64,000 bases of DNA from Rhizobium leguminosarum. Lineage in GTDB: Bacteria > Pseudomonadota > Alphaproteobacteria > Rhizobiales > Rhizobiaceae. Shown here in pieces: positions 1-10,108 of this stretch; the first letter of the stretch is position 1, and every line of letters begins with the position of its first letter. The position numbers and the translations under genes were made by a program. The stretch covers positions 2,356,001 to 2,420,000 of the forward strand of contig NZ_CP016286.1 in assembly GCF_001679785.1 (NCBI RefSeq), read 5' to 3'. The notes under the pieces are model-generated. The model saw only the letters and a program-made list of their open reading frames with translations, was not told the origin of the DNA and searched no databases.

Positions 1-1
1 C

Positions 2-394
2 TGGGTCGAAGAACTCGGCGGCATGAACGTCTTCTTCGTGATGAATGATGGATCAGTGGTGACCCCGCCCCTTGGCGGCACGATCCTGCCGGGCATCACC
101 CGGGCCTCGGTGATCGTGCTCGCTGAAGAAAAGGGCTTGCGCGTCGAGCAGCGTCCCTACTCCTTCGCAGAATGGCAGCAGGACGCAACCAGCGGCAAGC
201 TGGTTGAAGCCTTCGCTTGCGGCACTGCCGCAGTCCTGGCGGGCATTGGCCTGGTTCGACATGCCGGCGGCGAGTTTCTGGTCGGAGACGGACAGACCGG
301 CAAATTGACCAGCGAACTGCGCCAGCAACTCGTCAGTCTGCAGAAGGGCGTAACCAACGATGAGCGCGGCTGGACGCGCCTTATCCCGGCTTGA
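2..394 (+). CDS. ilvE: Branched-chain amino acid aminotransferase, C-terminal part (cut by window edge)
   Basis: The last 131 residues of a class IV PLP-dependent aminotransferase; the start and the PLP lysine lie before the window. The enzyme moves an amino group between glutamate and the 2-oxo acids of Leu, Ile and Val, the last step of their synthesis. Visible family features are the PPLGGTILPGITR segment and the EAFACGTAAV segment near the cofactor phosphate. The ending GWTRLIPA and the length fit the long bacterial IlvE class. An intrinsic terminator follows about 190 bases later. Confidence 0.9.
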   Translation, partial: WVEELGGMNVFFVMNDGSVVTPPLGGTILPGITRASVIVLAEEKGLRVEQRPYSFAEWQQDATSGKLVEAFACGTAAVLAGIGLVRHAGGEFLVGDGQTGKLTSELRQQLVSLQKGVTNDERGWTRLIPA

Positions 395-738
395 ACTCCG
401 GACGCGTCACGCAACGGCGGCGTCAACACCGACTTGGTGGGCGCCGCTCTCCGCCTCGCCCGCAAAGCCGCCGGGCTGGCGATCTGTTCCGCCCGCGTTC
501 AAGTTCGTTTCGATCTGCACGATACTCTATGATGTTCTTTGAGCCGACAGCCATTAAGCAATCCGCGGATCTCTTTCGAAACCGGGCGCCGCCCGGTTTT
601 TTGGCCGAGTCAGCGGGGAAAAACCGTCGTCAACTTCCCATTTGGCGACCGAAATAGCACCAACGCCAAAAACGGTTCGCCATTGACCGACGCCCAGCGA
701 ATTCTTACTATCCACTAATCGATAGAGGAAAGGTAAGA
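395..738. other. Intergenic region between ilvE and vapB
   Basis: 344 bases without a supported gene. It holds the rho-independent terminator at 579-602 and, at its right end, the inverted-repeat operator candidate of the vapBC pair. The first 180 bases show no recognisable coding or RNA feature. Confidence 0.6.
579..602 (+). terminator. Rho-independent terminator after ilvE
   Basis: A perfect 8-bp stem AACCGGGC/GCCCGGTT with a 3-base GCC loop is followed directly by a run of T. It points away from ilvE and insulates vapBC from upstream reading. Confidence 0.85.
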
Positions 739-740
739 AT
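701..740 (+). promoter_or_regulatory. Probable VapB operator (nested inverted repeat)
   Basis: Outer arms ATTCTTAC (701-708) and GTAAGAAT (733-740) are perfect complements, and inside them CTATC (708-712) pairs with GATAG (721-725). The right arm overlaps the vapB start codon. VapB/AbrB-fold antitoxins usually bind such repeats to autoregulate; that role is inferred. Confidence 0.55.
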
Positions 741-948
741 GGCAACTGCAACCCTCTCTACGAAATTCCAGATCTCCATCCCCAAGGAAGTGCGCGAACA
801 ACAGCACTGGTCAGCTGGACAGGAATTCGTGTTCATACCCAAAGGCAAAGGCGTATTGCTGATGCCGGTCCCGACGCTTGCCGATCTTCGCGGCATTGCC
901 GAAGGCGCAGACAAGAAAAATTACCGCGACCGGAACGACCGTTTCTGA
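739..948 (+). CDS. vapB: AbrB/MazE-fold antitoxin of a VapBC pair
   Basis: A 69-residue protein opening with MATATLSTKFQISIPKEVRE, the swapped-hairpin AbrB DNA-binding fold (S-x-K-F-Q-I-x-I-P-K-E-V-R). The C-terminal third, rich in Asp, Lys and Arg (GADKKNYRDRNDRF), is the part expected to wrap the toxin. GGAAAGG lies just before the ATG. Its TGA overlaps the vapC ATG by one base, so translation is probably coupled. It should neutralise VapC and repress its own promoter through the inverted repeat over its start. Confidence 0.85.
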   Translation: MATATLSTKFQISIPKEVREQQHWSAGQEFVFIPKGKGVLLMPVPTLADLRGIAEGADKKNYRDRNDRF

Positions 949-1325
949 TGCGCGTGATCGACAGTTCCGCATGGATAGAATGGCTGACGAAAAGTGCTGC
1001 CGGAACCCGGCTGCAGGCCGAAATCCCGGAACGCGATCAATGCATCGTTCCGACGATCGTGCAGCTCGAGCTTTCCAAATGGCTGGCACGCGAAAAGGAC
1101 GAGGAAGCCGTCGACAGCTTCATCGCCTATACCTCAACATGCATGGTTGTTTCTCTCGACACGACGCTTGCCCGCCGTGCTGCCGAAATATCGGCAGCCC
1201 ATAAACTCGCCACCGCCGATGCGATCATTTATGCGACCGCGGAGCGCCACGATGCCGATATCCTGACCTGCGACGCCCATTTCAAGGATCTCCAACGCGT
1301 CATCTATATCGATAAAAAAGACTGA
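948..1325 (+). CDS. vapC: PIN-domain ribonuclease toxin of a VapBC pair
   Basis: 125 residues, a full-length PIN domain. The acidic metal-binding residues are in place: D5 in MRVIDSSAWIEW, E41 in QLELSKW, D91 in ATADAIIYATA and D109 in LTCDAHF. VapC toxins are Mg-dependent endoribonucleases that cut tRNA or rRNA when the antitoxin is degraded; the target here is unknown. The gene overlaps vapB by one base and no catalytic residue is missing, so the pair looks functional. Confidence 0.88.
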   Translation: MRVIDSSAWIEWLTKSAAGTRLQAEIPERDQCIVPTIVQLELSKWLAREKDEEAVDSFIAYTSTCMVVSLDTTLARRAAEISAAHKLATADAIIYATAERHDADILTCDAHFKDLQRVIYIDKKD

Positions 1326-1443
1326 TCCGCATGTGACCCAAGCCCTCGACGGCTGGGCGCAACGCTTCTATCACAAACTGGGAAATGATAATCTGGCATC
1401 TGGAATGGCTGATAACCGGCATGTGCAGGCGGCACCGAATCCA

Positions 1444-1695
1444 ATGGCGAAAATGACGATCTCGCTTCCGGATAATCTGGCGGAATACGTCGAAAACCGT
1501 GTCGCAAGCGGTAGATACAGCAGTGCCGACGCATTCCTGGCGGAGCTTGTTCTGAAGGATCAGCTCCATCATAAGCTTGACGACGAAGAACTGCGCAACA
1601 TTCTGAGACAGGCTGAGGAAAGCGGCCCGAGCGAGCGACGCATTCCCGACATCCTGTCGGAAACGAAGGCAAAGCTGCGTGACAATAACCTATAG
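1444..1695 (+). CDS. parD: ParD-family antitoxin
   Basis: 83 residues from the ATG at 1444 (MAKMTISLPDNLAEYVENRV), a ribbon-helix-helix antitoxin of the ParD/CC2985 type. The frame is open upstream (ATG at 1405, also 1333), but homology to ParD begins at MAKMTISLP. The RHH part is residues 1-45; the rest (LRNILRQAEESG and onward) would contact ParE. The 3' end overlaps the downstream GTG start by 17 bases, typical of parDE. No clear Shine-Dalgarno sequence precedes the chosen start. Confidence 0.85.
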   Translation: MAKMTISLPDNLAEYVENRVASGRYSSADAFLAELVLKDQLHHKLDDEELRNILRQAEESGPSERRIPDILSETKAKLRDNNL

Positions 1696-2554
1696 GCTGA
1701 CCCGAACGGCGGACGCGGTGCTATCAGGCATCGACGAATATGCTTGCCTCAATTTCGGCGAGGCGCAGGCAGACGCCTATCTTCTCGACTGGGACAGGAT
1801 TTTCGTGCTTCTTTCGCATGCTCCCTCCATGGGAGAGGAGTGCGACGAACTCGGAGCGGGCCTTCGCCGCCTCCTCCACATGCGCCACGTCGCCTTCTAC
1901 CGGGTGACGTCGGAAGGGATTGTCGTCATTGACATCATCGACGCCGACCGGCTTCCTGAGCCGAACAGCATGCCTCTTGACCGCACCTCCGCCTTCTATG
2001 AGGAAAATGCCGAGACATACGCCAAGCGGGTGCGCAGCCTGCCGAAGCAGCTCGATGCTTTCCTCGCCGGGCTTGCGCCGGGTGCGGCAATCCTCGAGCT
2101 CGGCTGCGGCGGCGGGCAGGACAGCGCCTACATGCTGGCGCACGGTTTCGACGTGACGCCGACGGATGGCTCGACCGAGCTTGCAAGACAAGCGGAGGCG
2201 CTGATCGGTAGGCCGGTGAGGGTCATGCTGTTCCAGGAGCTCGACGCCGACAGCGCCTTCGATGGCGTCTGGGCGCATGCAAGCCTTCTCCATGTTCCAA
2301 GATCTGAGCTGCCCGACGTCTTCGCCCGCATCCGGCGCGCGCTGAGGACGGGCGGCATCTTTCACGCGAGCTTCAAGGCAGGGGAAGCGGAGGGCCATGA
2401 CGGCTTCGGCCGTTATTACAACTATCCCTCCGCCGACGGACTGTTGGCGCTTCTGACAAAAGGCGGCTGGCGTGACATCACCATCGAGGAAAACGACGGC
2501 GGCGGTTATGACGGTGAGCCGACGCGGTGGATCACGGTGATGGCGCATCGGTAG
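1679..2554 (+). CDS. ParE-type toxin domain fused to a class I SAM-dependent methyltransferase
   Basis: One 291-residue reading frame from a GTG start. Residues 1-93 match ParE/RelE toxins: YRLTRTADAVLSGIDEY at the N-terminus, then GLRRLLHMRHVAFYRV and the closing strand IVVIDIIDADRLPE. Residues from about 98 form a class I methyltransferase with motif I ILELGCGGGQD (138-148) and a motif like HASLLHVPRSELPDVF. A Met at residue 98 (position 1970) starts MPLDRTSAFYEENAETY, a plausible former start for a separate methyltransferase, but no good ribosome-binding site precedes it. No stop or frameshift separates the parts. ParE toxins usually inhibit gyrase; whether this ParE is active, and what is methylated, is unknown. 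Confidence 0.8.
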   Translation: MTITYRLTRTADAVLSGIDEYACLNFGEAQADAYLLDWDRIFVLLSHAPSMGEECDELGAGLRRLLHMRHVAFYRVTSEGIVVIDIIDADRLPEPNSMPLDRTSAFYEENAETYAKRVRSLPKQLDAFLAGLAPGAAILELGCGGGQDSAYMLAHGFDVTPTDGSTELARQAEALIGRPVRVMLFQELDADSAFDGVWAHASLLHVPRSELPDVFARIRRALRTGGIFHASFKAGEAEGHDGFGRYYNYPSADGLLALLTKGGWRDITIEENDGGGYDGEPTRWITVMAHR

Positions 2555-2912
2555 AGGCTGCTTGCTTTCCGGGCTGAGCGTCCATTCCCGGTTGAGATCA
2601 TGATCTTGTTGGCAGAGGCGGATTTCTCTGCAGTTGACGGAGATCGGTCTATGTCTCGCTTTGCCCCGTCAATTTTTGCGCTGCTATCTGAAATCCAAAC
2701 CGTGCTGCAAGAAACCCTGCATCCATAGCAGGCTACTTCTCAATGGGTCGGGATGGCCTTAAGTTTCCCCACCGATACGACGGCCACGCCCGTGCTCAAA
2801 ATGAGAGCTGCATAACGCACATACGGGCGCGGCGACAGGCGGCCGGAAGATGGGCTCATCCCCGGCCGCCAAAGGGCATTTACAGCGAGGTGGCAGCCTC
2901 CGCGTTCAACCG
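2555..2912. other. Convergent intergenic region after the ParE-methyltransferase gene
   Basis: 358 bases without a supported gene, between converging genes. A 9-bp inverted repeat, GGCGGCCGG at 2838-2846 and CCGGCCGCC at 2862-2870, could act as a weak terminator for phoX on the minus strand, but there is no T run. Nothing else was recognised. Confidence 0.5.
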
Positions 2913-4907
2913 TCAGACGGCAATCTTGCCACCGCCAACCTTGGTGATGGCGACGACCGCAGGCCGCACTGGCATGTCGGGCTTGAAGTCCGGCCAGCGG
3001 GTCGAAAGGTCCTCGTAATAGGACGGGCGGCCATGGCCTGGCCAGTCCTCGCCGCCATCGCCAGGATGCTGCACGGCGACGAAGGCGGTTTCGTCATCCG
3101 GTGTGAAGAGCGGGCCGCACATTTCGGCACCGACCGGCACGCGGAAGAACAGTTTCGAGGTGGCGCGCGCCGCACCTTCCGTATCGACGGCCCACAGACC
3201 GTCGGTGCGGCCGGTGGCCTTGTTGTTGTTGCCGTCGGTCGAAACCCAAAGGCGGCCGGCAGCATCGACGGCGCAGTTGTCGGGCATGCCGAACCAGCCG
3301 TTCTTGGTCGTCTCGGTTGAAAAGGTCGCACCGACGGCGGCAACCGAGGGATCGCCGCACTTCAGGAGCACTTCCCACTTGCCTGATGTGGCAGTGAAGT
3401 CGCCGTCGTTTTCAGAGATTTCGATGATGTGGCCGAAGGCGTTTTCCGCGCGCGGATTGGCGGCATCCACCTGGTCGGCCTTGCGGCGGGTGTTGTTGGT
3501 CAGCATGACATAGACCTTGCCGTTGACGCTGTTCGGCTGGACGTCTTCCGGGCGGTCCATCTTGGTGGCGCCGAGCGCGTCACCGGCGCGACGACATTCG
3601 ATCAGCACATCGGCCTGGCTGGTGAAGCCGTTTTCCGCCGTCAGCGGGCCTTGGCCGAAGACCAGCGGCAGCCACTGCATGGTGCCGTCCTCATTGAACT
3701 TGGCGACATGGAGCGTGCCGCTGTCGAGCAGGTTCATGTTGGCGGCGCGATCATTCGGGTTGAACGCTGCTGATGTCACGAACTTGTAGACATAGTCGAA
3801 GCGCTCGTCGTCGCCGAGATAGAAGACGACTTTGCCGTTCTTGGCGACGATCGACTCGGCGCCCTCGTGTTTGGTGCGGCCGAGCGCGGTTCGCTTCTTC
3901 GGCGCCGACGTCGGGTCCATGACGTCGACCTCGACGATCCAGCCGAAACGGTTCGGCTCGTTCGGCTCTTTGGAAAGATCGAAGCGGTCGTAGAAATTGG
4001 CCCACTCGTAGGCGCCTTCCGGAACGCCGTAACGCTTATAGTTCGGGGCTTCCTTATGACCTTCCGGCAGCGCGCCGGAGAAATAGCCGTGGAAGTTCTC
4101 TTCGGCCATGATGTATGTGCCCCAGGGCGTGACGCCGCCAGCGCAGTTGTTGATCGTGCCGATGGCGCGGGTGCCGGTCGCGTCGGCACTGGTCTTCAAG
4201 CGGTCGTTTCCGGCGGCGGGGCCGGTAATTTCCATCGGCGTGTTGGCGGTGATGCGGCGATTATACTTGCCGTCGGCGACGACCTGCCACTTGCCACCCA
4301 TCTTGCGGATCTCGACGATAGTGCCGCCGTGGGCCGCCATCTCGACATCCACCTGCTCCTTGCTGAGCGCGCCCTGCTTGATCTTGCCGTCGATCACCTG
4401 GACGAGGCCGGGAAACATCAGGTGCGGGTTCGTGTATTCATGATTGACGACGAGCAAGCCATGTTCGGACGAACCGTCGAGCGGAATGAAGCCGACATAA
4501 TCGTTGTTGTAGCCGAACTGCTTGCTCTGTGCATCGGCCGTCTGCTTCGCCGGATCGAATTGCGGGGCACCCGGCAGCACGGCATCGCCCCAGCGCAGCA
4601 GAATATCGGCATCATAACCTTCAGCGATATGATGCTTGTGATCGACGCCGGCCTCCACTTCGGAGAAGTTGAAGGCAGAGCCTTTATTGTCTGCAGCGCG
4701 CGCCTCGTCCGCGCTCATCAGCGCGATCGGGCTTACCGTGGCTGCAATGGCGGAAACGGCAAGCGAGCCCTGCAGAAAACTGCGGCGTGAAAAACGCTTG
4801 CCGATGATTTCACCCATCGTCGGATTGGCGCTGGTGTTGTGGCCGTCACCATCCGCGTCTTCGAGCTGAGTCGTCGGGAAAATCCTCTGGGAAAGATGCT
4901 CGTTCAT
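2913..4907 (-). CDS. phoX: PhoX-family alkaline phosphatase (DUF839), Tat-exported
   Basis: 664 residues, normal for PhoX. The N-terminus carries a twin-arginine signal at about residues 37-72: KRFSRRSFLQG, a hydrophobic stretch, and a DEARA cleavage region. The mature part has typical DUF839 segments such as VNHEYTNPHLMF, NNCAGGVTPWGTYIMAEEN, VDVMDPTSAPKKRTALGRTKHEGAE, and a C-terminal FMPDNCAVDAAGRLWVSTDGN-like stretch. PhoX enzymes are periplasmic Ca/Fe-dependent phosphomonoesterases that release phosphate from organic esters. A GGAGG precedes the ATG. A degenerate Pho box lies 74-91 bases upstream, supporting control by PhoB; this is inferred. Confidence 0.85.
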   Translation of the reverse strand: MNEHLSQRIFPTTQLEDADGDGHNTSANPTMGEIIGKRFSRRSFLQGSLAVSAIAATVSPIALMSADEARAADNKGSAFNFSEVEAGVDHKHHIAEGYDADILLRWGDAVLPGAPQFDPAKQTADAQSKQFGYNNDYVGFIPLDGSSEHGLLVVNHEYTNPHLMFPGLVQVIDGKIKQGALSKEQVDVEMAAHGGTIVEIRKMGGKWQVVADGKYNRRITANTPMEITGPAAGNDRLKTSADATGTRAIGTINNCAGGVTPWGTYIMAEENFHGYFSGALPEGHKEAPNYKRYGVPEGAYEWANFYDRFDLSKEPNEPNRFGWIVEVDVMDPTSAPKKRTALGRTKHEGAESIVAKNGKVVFYLGDDERFDYVYKFVTSAAFNPNDRAANMNLLDSGTLHVAKFNEDGTMQWLPLVFGQGPLTAENGFTSQADVLIECRRAGDALGATKMDRPEDVQPNSVNGKVYVMLTNNTRRKADQVDAANPRAENAFGHIIEISENDGDFTATSGKWEVLLKCGDPSVAAVGATFSTETTKNGWFGMPDNCAVDAAGRLWVSTDGNNNKATGRTDGLWAVDTEGAARATSKLFFRVPVGAEMCGPLFTPDDETAFVAVQHPGDGGEDWPGHGRPSYYEDLSTRWPDFKPDMPVRPAVVAITKVGGGKIAV

Positions 4908-4980
4908 CCAATGCCTCCACGGTTAAAAACTGGTGTCAAATTGTCTTGTTTTAGATCCGTTCTAAACCTAGAGGCACGAT

Positions 4981-4998
4981 ATTACGGTTTTGCGACAG
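4981..4998 (-). promoter_or_regulatory. Possible Pho box upstream of phoX
   Basis: Read on the minus strand the site is CTGTCGCAAAACCGTAAT, two 7-base half sites 11 bases apart. Each matches the CTGTCAT consensus at 5 of 7 positions. Its place 74-91 bases before the phoX start and the gene's function make PhoB binding plausible. Confidence 0.4.
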
Positions 4999-5018
4999 GA
5001 ACGTCTTGGGGATGCTGT

Positions 5019-5057
<39 letters not shown>

Positions 5058-5559
5058 GAAGCGACACGGCTCAATGAAGGCCAGACCGGGCATTGCCGTG
5101 GTCGGCACGTTGCCACCGCCCTATGATTCCTGCGTCATGAAGATGAGACAATGGATCGCTCGATGAGCTCTCCGACACGAATGAGGCTTTCGAGCGCGCC
5201 TTGACCGGTCCCTATGCCGGGTTTGCGACGCCTCAGGTCCACCAGATGCGTGGCCATGCCACGGTCCAGGGAGGCCTCTCGTGTCGCGCAGAGGCATCAA
5301 GCCTCGCCGCCTCGCAAGGCTTTGGCGAGCTGGACGACCCGGACGGCTGGATTGTTCTCGCACGGCTGCGCGCCGGCTCGGCAACGGGTCGCGTCTTTTG
5401 GGACGCCTGCGATCTCGTCATCATGGCTCCGGCCGCTGACGTTGCAGCCCGACGCTTCGACCGTTGCGTGCTCTTGTCCGGTTAGCCCGGCGCAAGCGGA
5501 AAGCCGCTACCGATGGCAACGGCTTGGCAGGACGACATGCACGGAGGATAACCGCAAAG

Positions 5560-5591
5560 CGCGCCGCATGAACCAGGTTCGATGCGGCGCG
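5560..5591 (-). terminator. Probable terminator after ilvC
   Basis: A 10-bp inverted repeat, CGCGCCGCAT at 5560-5569 and ATGCGGCGCG at 5582-5591, sits 10 bases after the ilvC stop. The T tract on the minus strand is short (CTTTG), so termination strength is uncertain. Confidence 0.6.
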
Positions 5592-5600
5592 GAAAATCGC

Positions 5601-7335
<1,735 letters not shown>

Positions 7336-7338
7336 ATA

Positions 7339-7354
7339 CGTACCGTACGGTACG
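7339..7354. promoter_or_regulatory. Perfect 16-bp palindrome, probable TetR operator
   Basis: CGTACCGTACGGTACG is its own reverse complement and lies directly upstream of the TetR start codon. TetR repressors commonly bind such sites as dimers. Confidence 0.7.
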
Positions 7355-7507
7355 GTTCGTGAGGTTTATGCGATAAACCGATCAAGTCGTCAAGAAGCCT
7401 GGATAGATTTTTTTAATACGTGAAACCGCGATGAAACACCAGAATTGGATAGGCGCGAATCCTCGCCGATCGCATAATGTCGCGCTACCATTTGCCCGGA
7501 GGCTTCG

Positions 7508-7954
7508 ATGTCACGCCTTTCTGCAACTCTTCTCCTGCTCGGAGCAATCCTCCTTGGCGGCTCAAGCGCTCTCGCGCAGTCCGACAGCGACGTCTATAAC
7601 CGCGTCGAAGAGCTGCACGGCGGTGCCGCGGGCTTCGACCGACCGTTGCGCCAGCTTGTCAAAGCGATGCGCTCGGGCGAAGCCGAGACCATCGCCGGCC
7701 TTGCCGAATACCCGCTAACGGTCAAGGCCAATGGCGAGAGCTACGACGTCGAGAGCGCTGAGGATTTCATCGACAATTTCGATGATCTCGTGACGCCGGA
7801 AACGCGCCGCGCCGTCGGACGCCAGCAATACGAGGATCTATTCGTCAACAGCGACGGCGTCATGCTGGCCGGCGGCGCCGTTTGGATGGGCGCGATCTGC
7901 GAGGACAACGCCTGCGAGGCGAGCCATTGGGCGATCATCGCGATCAACAATTGA
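7508..7954 (+). CDS. Small exported protein of unknown function
   Basis: 148 residues with a clear Sec signal peptide (residues 1-23: MSRLSATLLLLGAILLGGSS, cleavage near ALAQ). The mature part is acidic, about 14 kDa, with two cysteines near the C-terminus (ICEDNACEASHW) that could form a disulfide in the periplasm. The segment YPLTVKANGESYDVESAEDFIDNFDDLV resembles small secreted proteins found in rhizobia, but I know no function. GGAGGC lies just before the ATG. The next gene, also exported, starts 22 bases later. Confidence 0.75.
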   Translation: MSRLSATLLLLGAILLGGSSALAQSDSDVYNRVEELHGGAAGFDRPLRQLVKAMRSGEAETIAGLAEYPLTVKANGESYDVESAEDFIDNFDDLVTPETRRAVGRQQYEDLFVNSDGVMLAGGAVWMGAICEDNACEASHWAIIAINN

Positions 7955-7976
7955 TATTTGTCGGGGGGAAAAGGCA

Positions 7977-8342
7977 ATGAGATACCGGATAGCCGCCGCG
8001 GTCATGATCGCAGCTCTTGTCGTCGCAGCCAATGCGCGGGCCGCCGAAACGCGCTGCGGCTGGATCGAGAATCCGACGCCCGCCAACTGGTGGCTGGAGG
8101 ACGCGGAGAACACCTGGACGATTATGACCCAGGGCGACGATGCCGGCGAGGTCGAAGGCATGGAGCTGATCTCCGACATCTCCGAACATGAGTATGTGAG
8201 AACCAACGGCAATTACGGCTACGCCTGCGCCTGCATGAGTGTGGAGACTGATGGCAAGGACCGCATCACCCGCATCCTCTCCTTCCGTCAGCTAAAGCTC
8301 GCCAAATGCCGTGCCGACAAGGCGCTGAAATTCCCCGGCTGA
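7977..8342 (+). CDS. DUF4087-type exported protein
   Basis: 121 residues with a signal peptide (about 1-23, ending ANARAAE). The mature domain begins ETRCGWIENPTPANWWLEDAE and has conserved Cys and Trp positions plus ACACMSVETD near the C-terminus. I recognise this as the DUF4087 family, small periplasmic proteins of unknown role. It follows the preceding exported gene by 22 bases with GGGGGAAAAGG as ribosome-binding region, so the two are likely co-transcribed. Confidence 0.75.
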   Translation: MRYRIAAAVMIAALVVAANARAAETRCGWIENPTPANWWLEDAENTWTIMTQGDDAGEVEGMELISDISEHEYVRTNGNYGYACACMSVETDGKDRITRILSFRQLKLAKCRADKALKFPG

Positions 8343-8425
8343 CTAGCGCCTCACCCGAAAACCGGATGGCGGCCGCAATCATCACCCAATCGTCCAGAGG
8401 CAATCGGTCCACGAAGGGCCCCGAC

Positions 8426-10108
8426 CTATGACGCCCTGGCGCAACCGGTGGGGATCGAGAGAGGCTCTGCCGGCATCACCTTGTCGATTGCGTAAAGCTT
8501 TGCGAAACCCGTATCTTCGACCAGCGTCAGCCCCGCCGGCATCAAGGTGCCGACATAGCGGTCGGGGATATCGGCATTGGCGACCAGGACGAAATCGAAA
8601 CGCCCGCGCCAATCCGACAGATAAGGCGCAAAGTTTCTATATTCCTGCATCATTGCTGGGCATGAAAGCACGCCGATCGACAGCAGATTGCCCTCGGGAA
8701 CCGCGATCTCCGACCATGGCGGCCGAACGGAGAGCGGCTGCTTGCCTTTTGCAGTGAAGAGCGTCGGCACGAAAGCATGCGAGAAGGGCACGGCGAGCGT
8801 CGGCAGATGCCGGAAGGTGTCCAAGCCCCAAGCAAAATGCCGGCTGGAGTGAGCAAGGCTGCTCACCGTCTCGGGTTCGTGCCCCAGAGGCAACACGGCA
8901 GCACCGGCCGGAACCTTTTTCAGCGCCGTCTCGACGGCAGCAACGTCCTTCTGCGCCAGCCACCAATTCCAGCCCACCCAGCCGGTACGGCCGAAGACTG
9001 CGAGATTGATGATGAGCGCCAGCAACAGCGCTTGCCGGCGCGTGAGATCGGCGAAGGGGCACACCATCGCCATGGCGACGAGTGCCGCCATGATCGGAAA
9101 GCGCCAGCTGATCCAGCCGGTGCCGAGCATGTGGCGAGGTGCAATGCAGGACAGCAGCAGCAATCCGCAGGCGGTGACGGCAAGCCCCGCATGCATGCGG
9201 ATGTCGCCCGCGCGGATGGCACGCGTGCAGATGAGGATCAGCGGCAGAACCAGCACGACGTCCACCACCGGGACATATGTGGTGATGGCCGAGAGCAGGT
9301 TCAGAAGGATCAGGACGATGCCGTCGTTCCAGGCAAGGCCAAGACCGTCGCCCCCGGCATTGGGCAGAGCGGCCGTATGAAGATAGAGCGCAAGCGGCGG
9401 CAGAACGCAGGCGCCAAGCGCCAGTGCCAATCGGCCCGCGAGCCTCATCAGACCCGCCTTCGATCGCACTATATCGAATCGCCAGGAAAATTCGAGCCCG
9501 CAAACGACCGCCATGTAGAAGCCGAGCGAGAAGATGTGCATCACCGTCAGCAGCAATGCGGCGGCGAACCGCCAGGCAAAAACCAGGGCGGGATTTTTGC
9601 GCTGCAGCCGCAGGTCGACGCAGGCAAACAACAACGCCATGCCGAGGCCGATCTGGAAGTTGATGAAGCCGCCGATCATGGTGGCGCACCAGCCCAGCGA
9701 CAGCATGGCGACCTGCCAGTAGTGCCGGCCGCTGAAAAGCGTGCGGTGCAGGCCGATCGCGCCCAGTGGCGGCAGCACGATCGCCAGGAAAAGCAAAGCC
9801 CGCGCAAGCCTGTCTGCGCCGACGAGCGGCCCCAGCCAGGTGGCTAGAACGTCGATCCCGACATTGGTGAAGGTGCGGTTCCAATCGACCGCATAGATCT
9901 CAGGAAACGGTTGCTCGCCGATCCCGCCCGAAAGGAGCCAGATACGGGCGTAATGATTGGCGTAATCGAGAACTGGCGGAAAGGGAAACAGGAGAACCAG
10001 AGCCGCGGCAAGTCCGACGAATGCGACGATCGCAACGGTGGAATCCTGCCTGGCGATCGATTCCTCAGGCCCGGCTGCGGCCACAGCAGGCGCGGCAATC
10101 CGGTCCAT
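8426..10108 (-). CDS. Polytopic membrane protein, possible GT-C type glycosyltransferase
   Basis: 560 residues with about ten hydrophobic segments, first at about 27-48 (VAIVAFVGLAAALVLLF). After it comes an external loop, FPPVLDYANHYARIWLLSGG, with an Asp in the place where GT-C enzymes have catalytic acids. The C-terminal 150 residues are largely soluble. The start ATG overlaps the stop of the upstream GT2 gene (TAATG), so the two are translationally coupled. This suggests a lipid-linked sugar made by the GT2 enzyme and used or moved by this protein. That role is inferred from context only. Confidence 0.65.
   Translation of the reverse strand: MDRIAAPAVAAAGPEESIARQDSTVAIVAFVGLAAALVLLFPFPPVLDYANHYARIWLLSGGIGEQPFPEIYAVDWNRTFTNVGIDVLATWLGPLVGADRLARALLFLAIVLPPLGAIGLHRTLFSGRHYWQVAMLSLGWCATMIGGFINFQIGLGMALLFACVDLRLQRKNPALVFAWRFAAALLLTVMHIFSLGFYMAVVCGLEFSWRFDIVRSKAGLMRLAGRLALALGACVLPPLALYLHTAALPNAGGDGLGLAWNDGIVLILLNLLSAITTYVPVVDVVLVLPLILICTRAIRAGDIRMHAGLAVTACGLLLLSCIAPRHMLGTGWISWRFPIMAALVAMAMVCPFADLTRRQALLLALIINLAVFGRTGWVGWNWWLAQKDVAAVETALKKVPAGAAVLPLGHEPETVSSLAHSSRHFAWGLDTFRHLPTLAVPFSHAFVPTLFTAKGKQPLSVRPPWSEIAVPEGNLLSIGVLSCPAMMQEYRNFAPYLSDWRGRFDFVLVANADIPDRYVGTLMPAGLTLVEDTGFAKLYAIDKVMPAEPLSIPTGCARAS

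Noticed and set aside
1970..2554. A separate methyltransferase gene starting at the internal ATG
   Set aside because: No Shine-Dalgarno sequence precedes the ATG and the frame is continuous with ParE, so a fusion is the simpler reading, though internal initiation cannot be excluded.
3867..4790. A 307-codon plus-strand frame inside phoX
   Set aside because: It is the shadow of the phoX gene, whose Tat signal and DUF839 motifs are clear on the minus strand.
8777..9847. A 356-codon plus-strand frame inside the membrane protein gene
   Set aside because: Its translation is rich in Arg, Gln and His without any domain, as expected for the antisense of a hydrophobic coding region.
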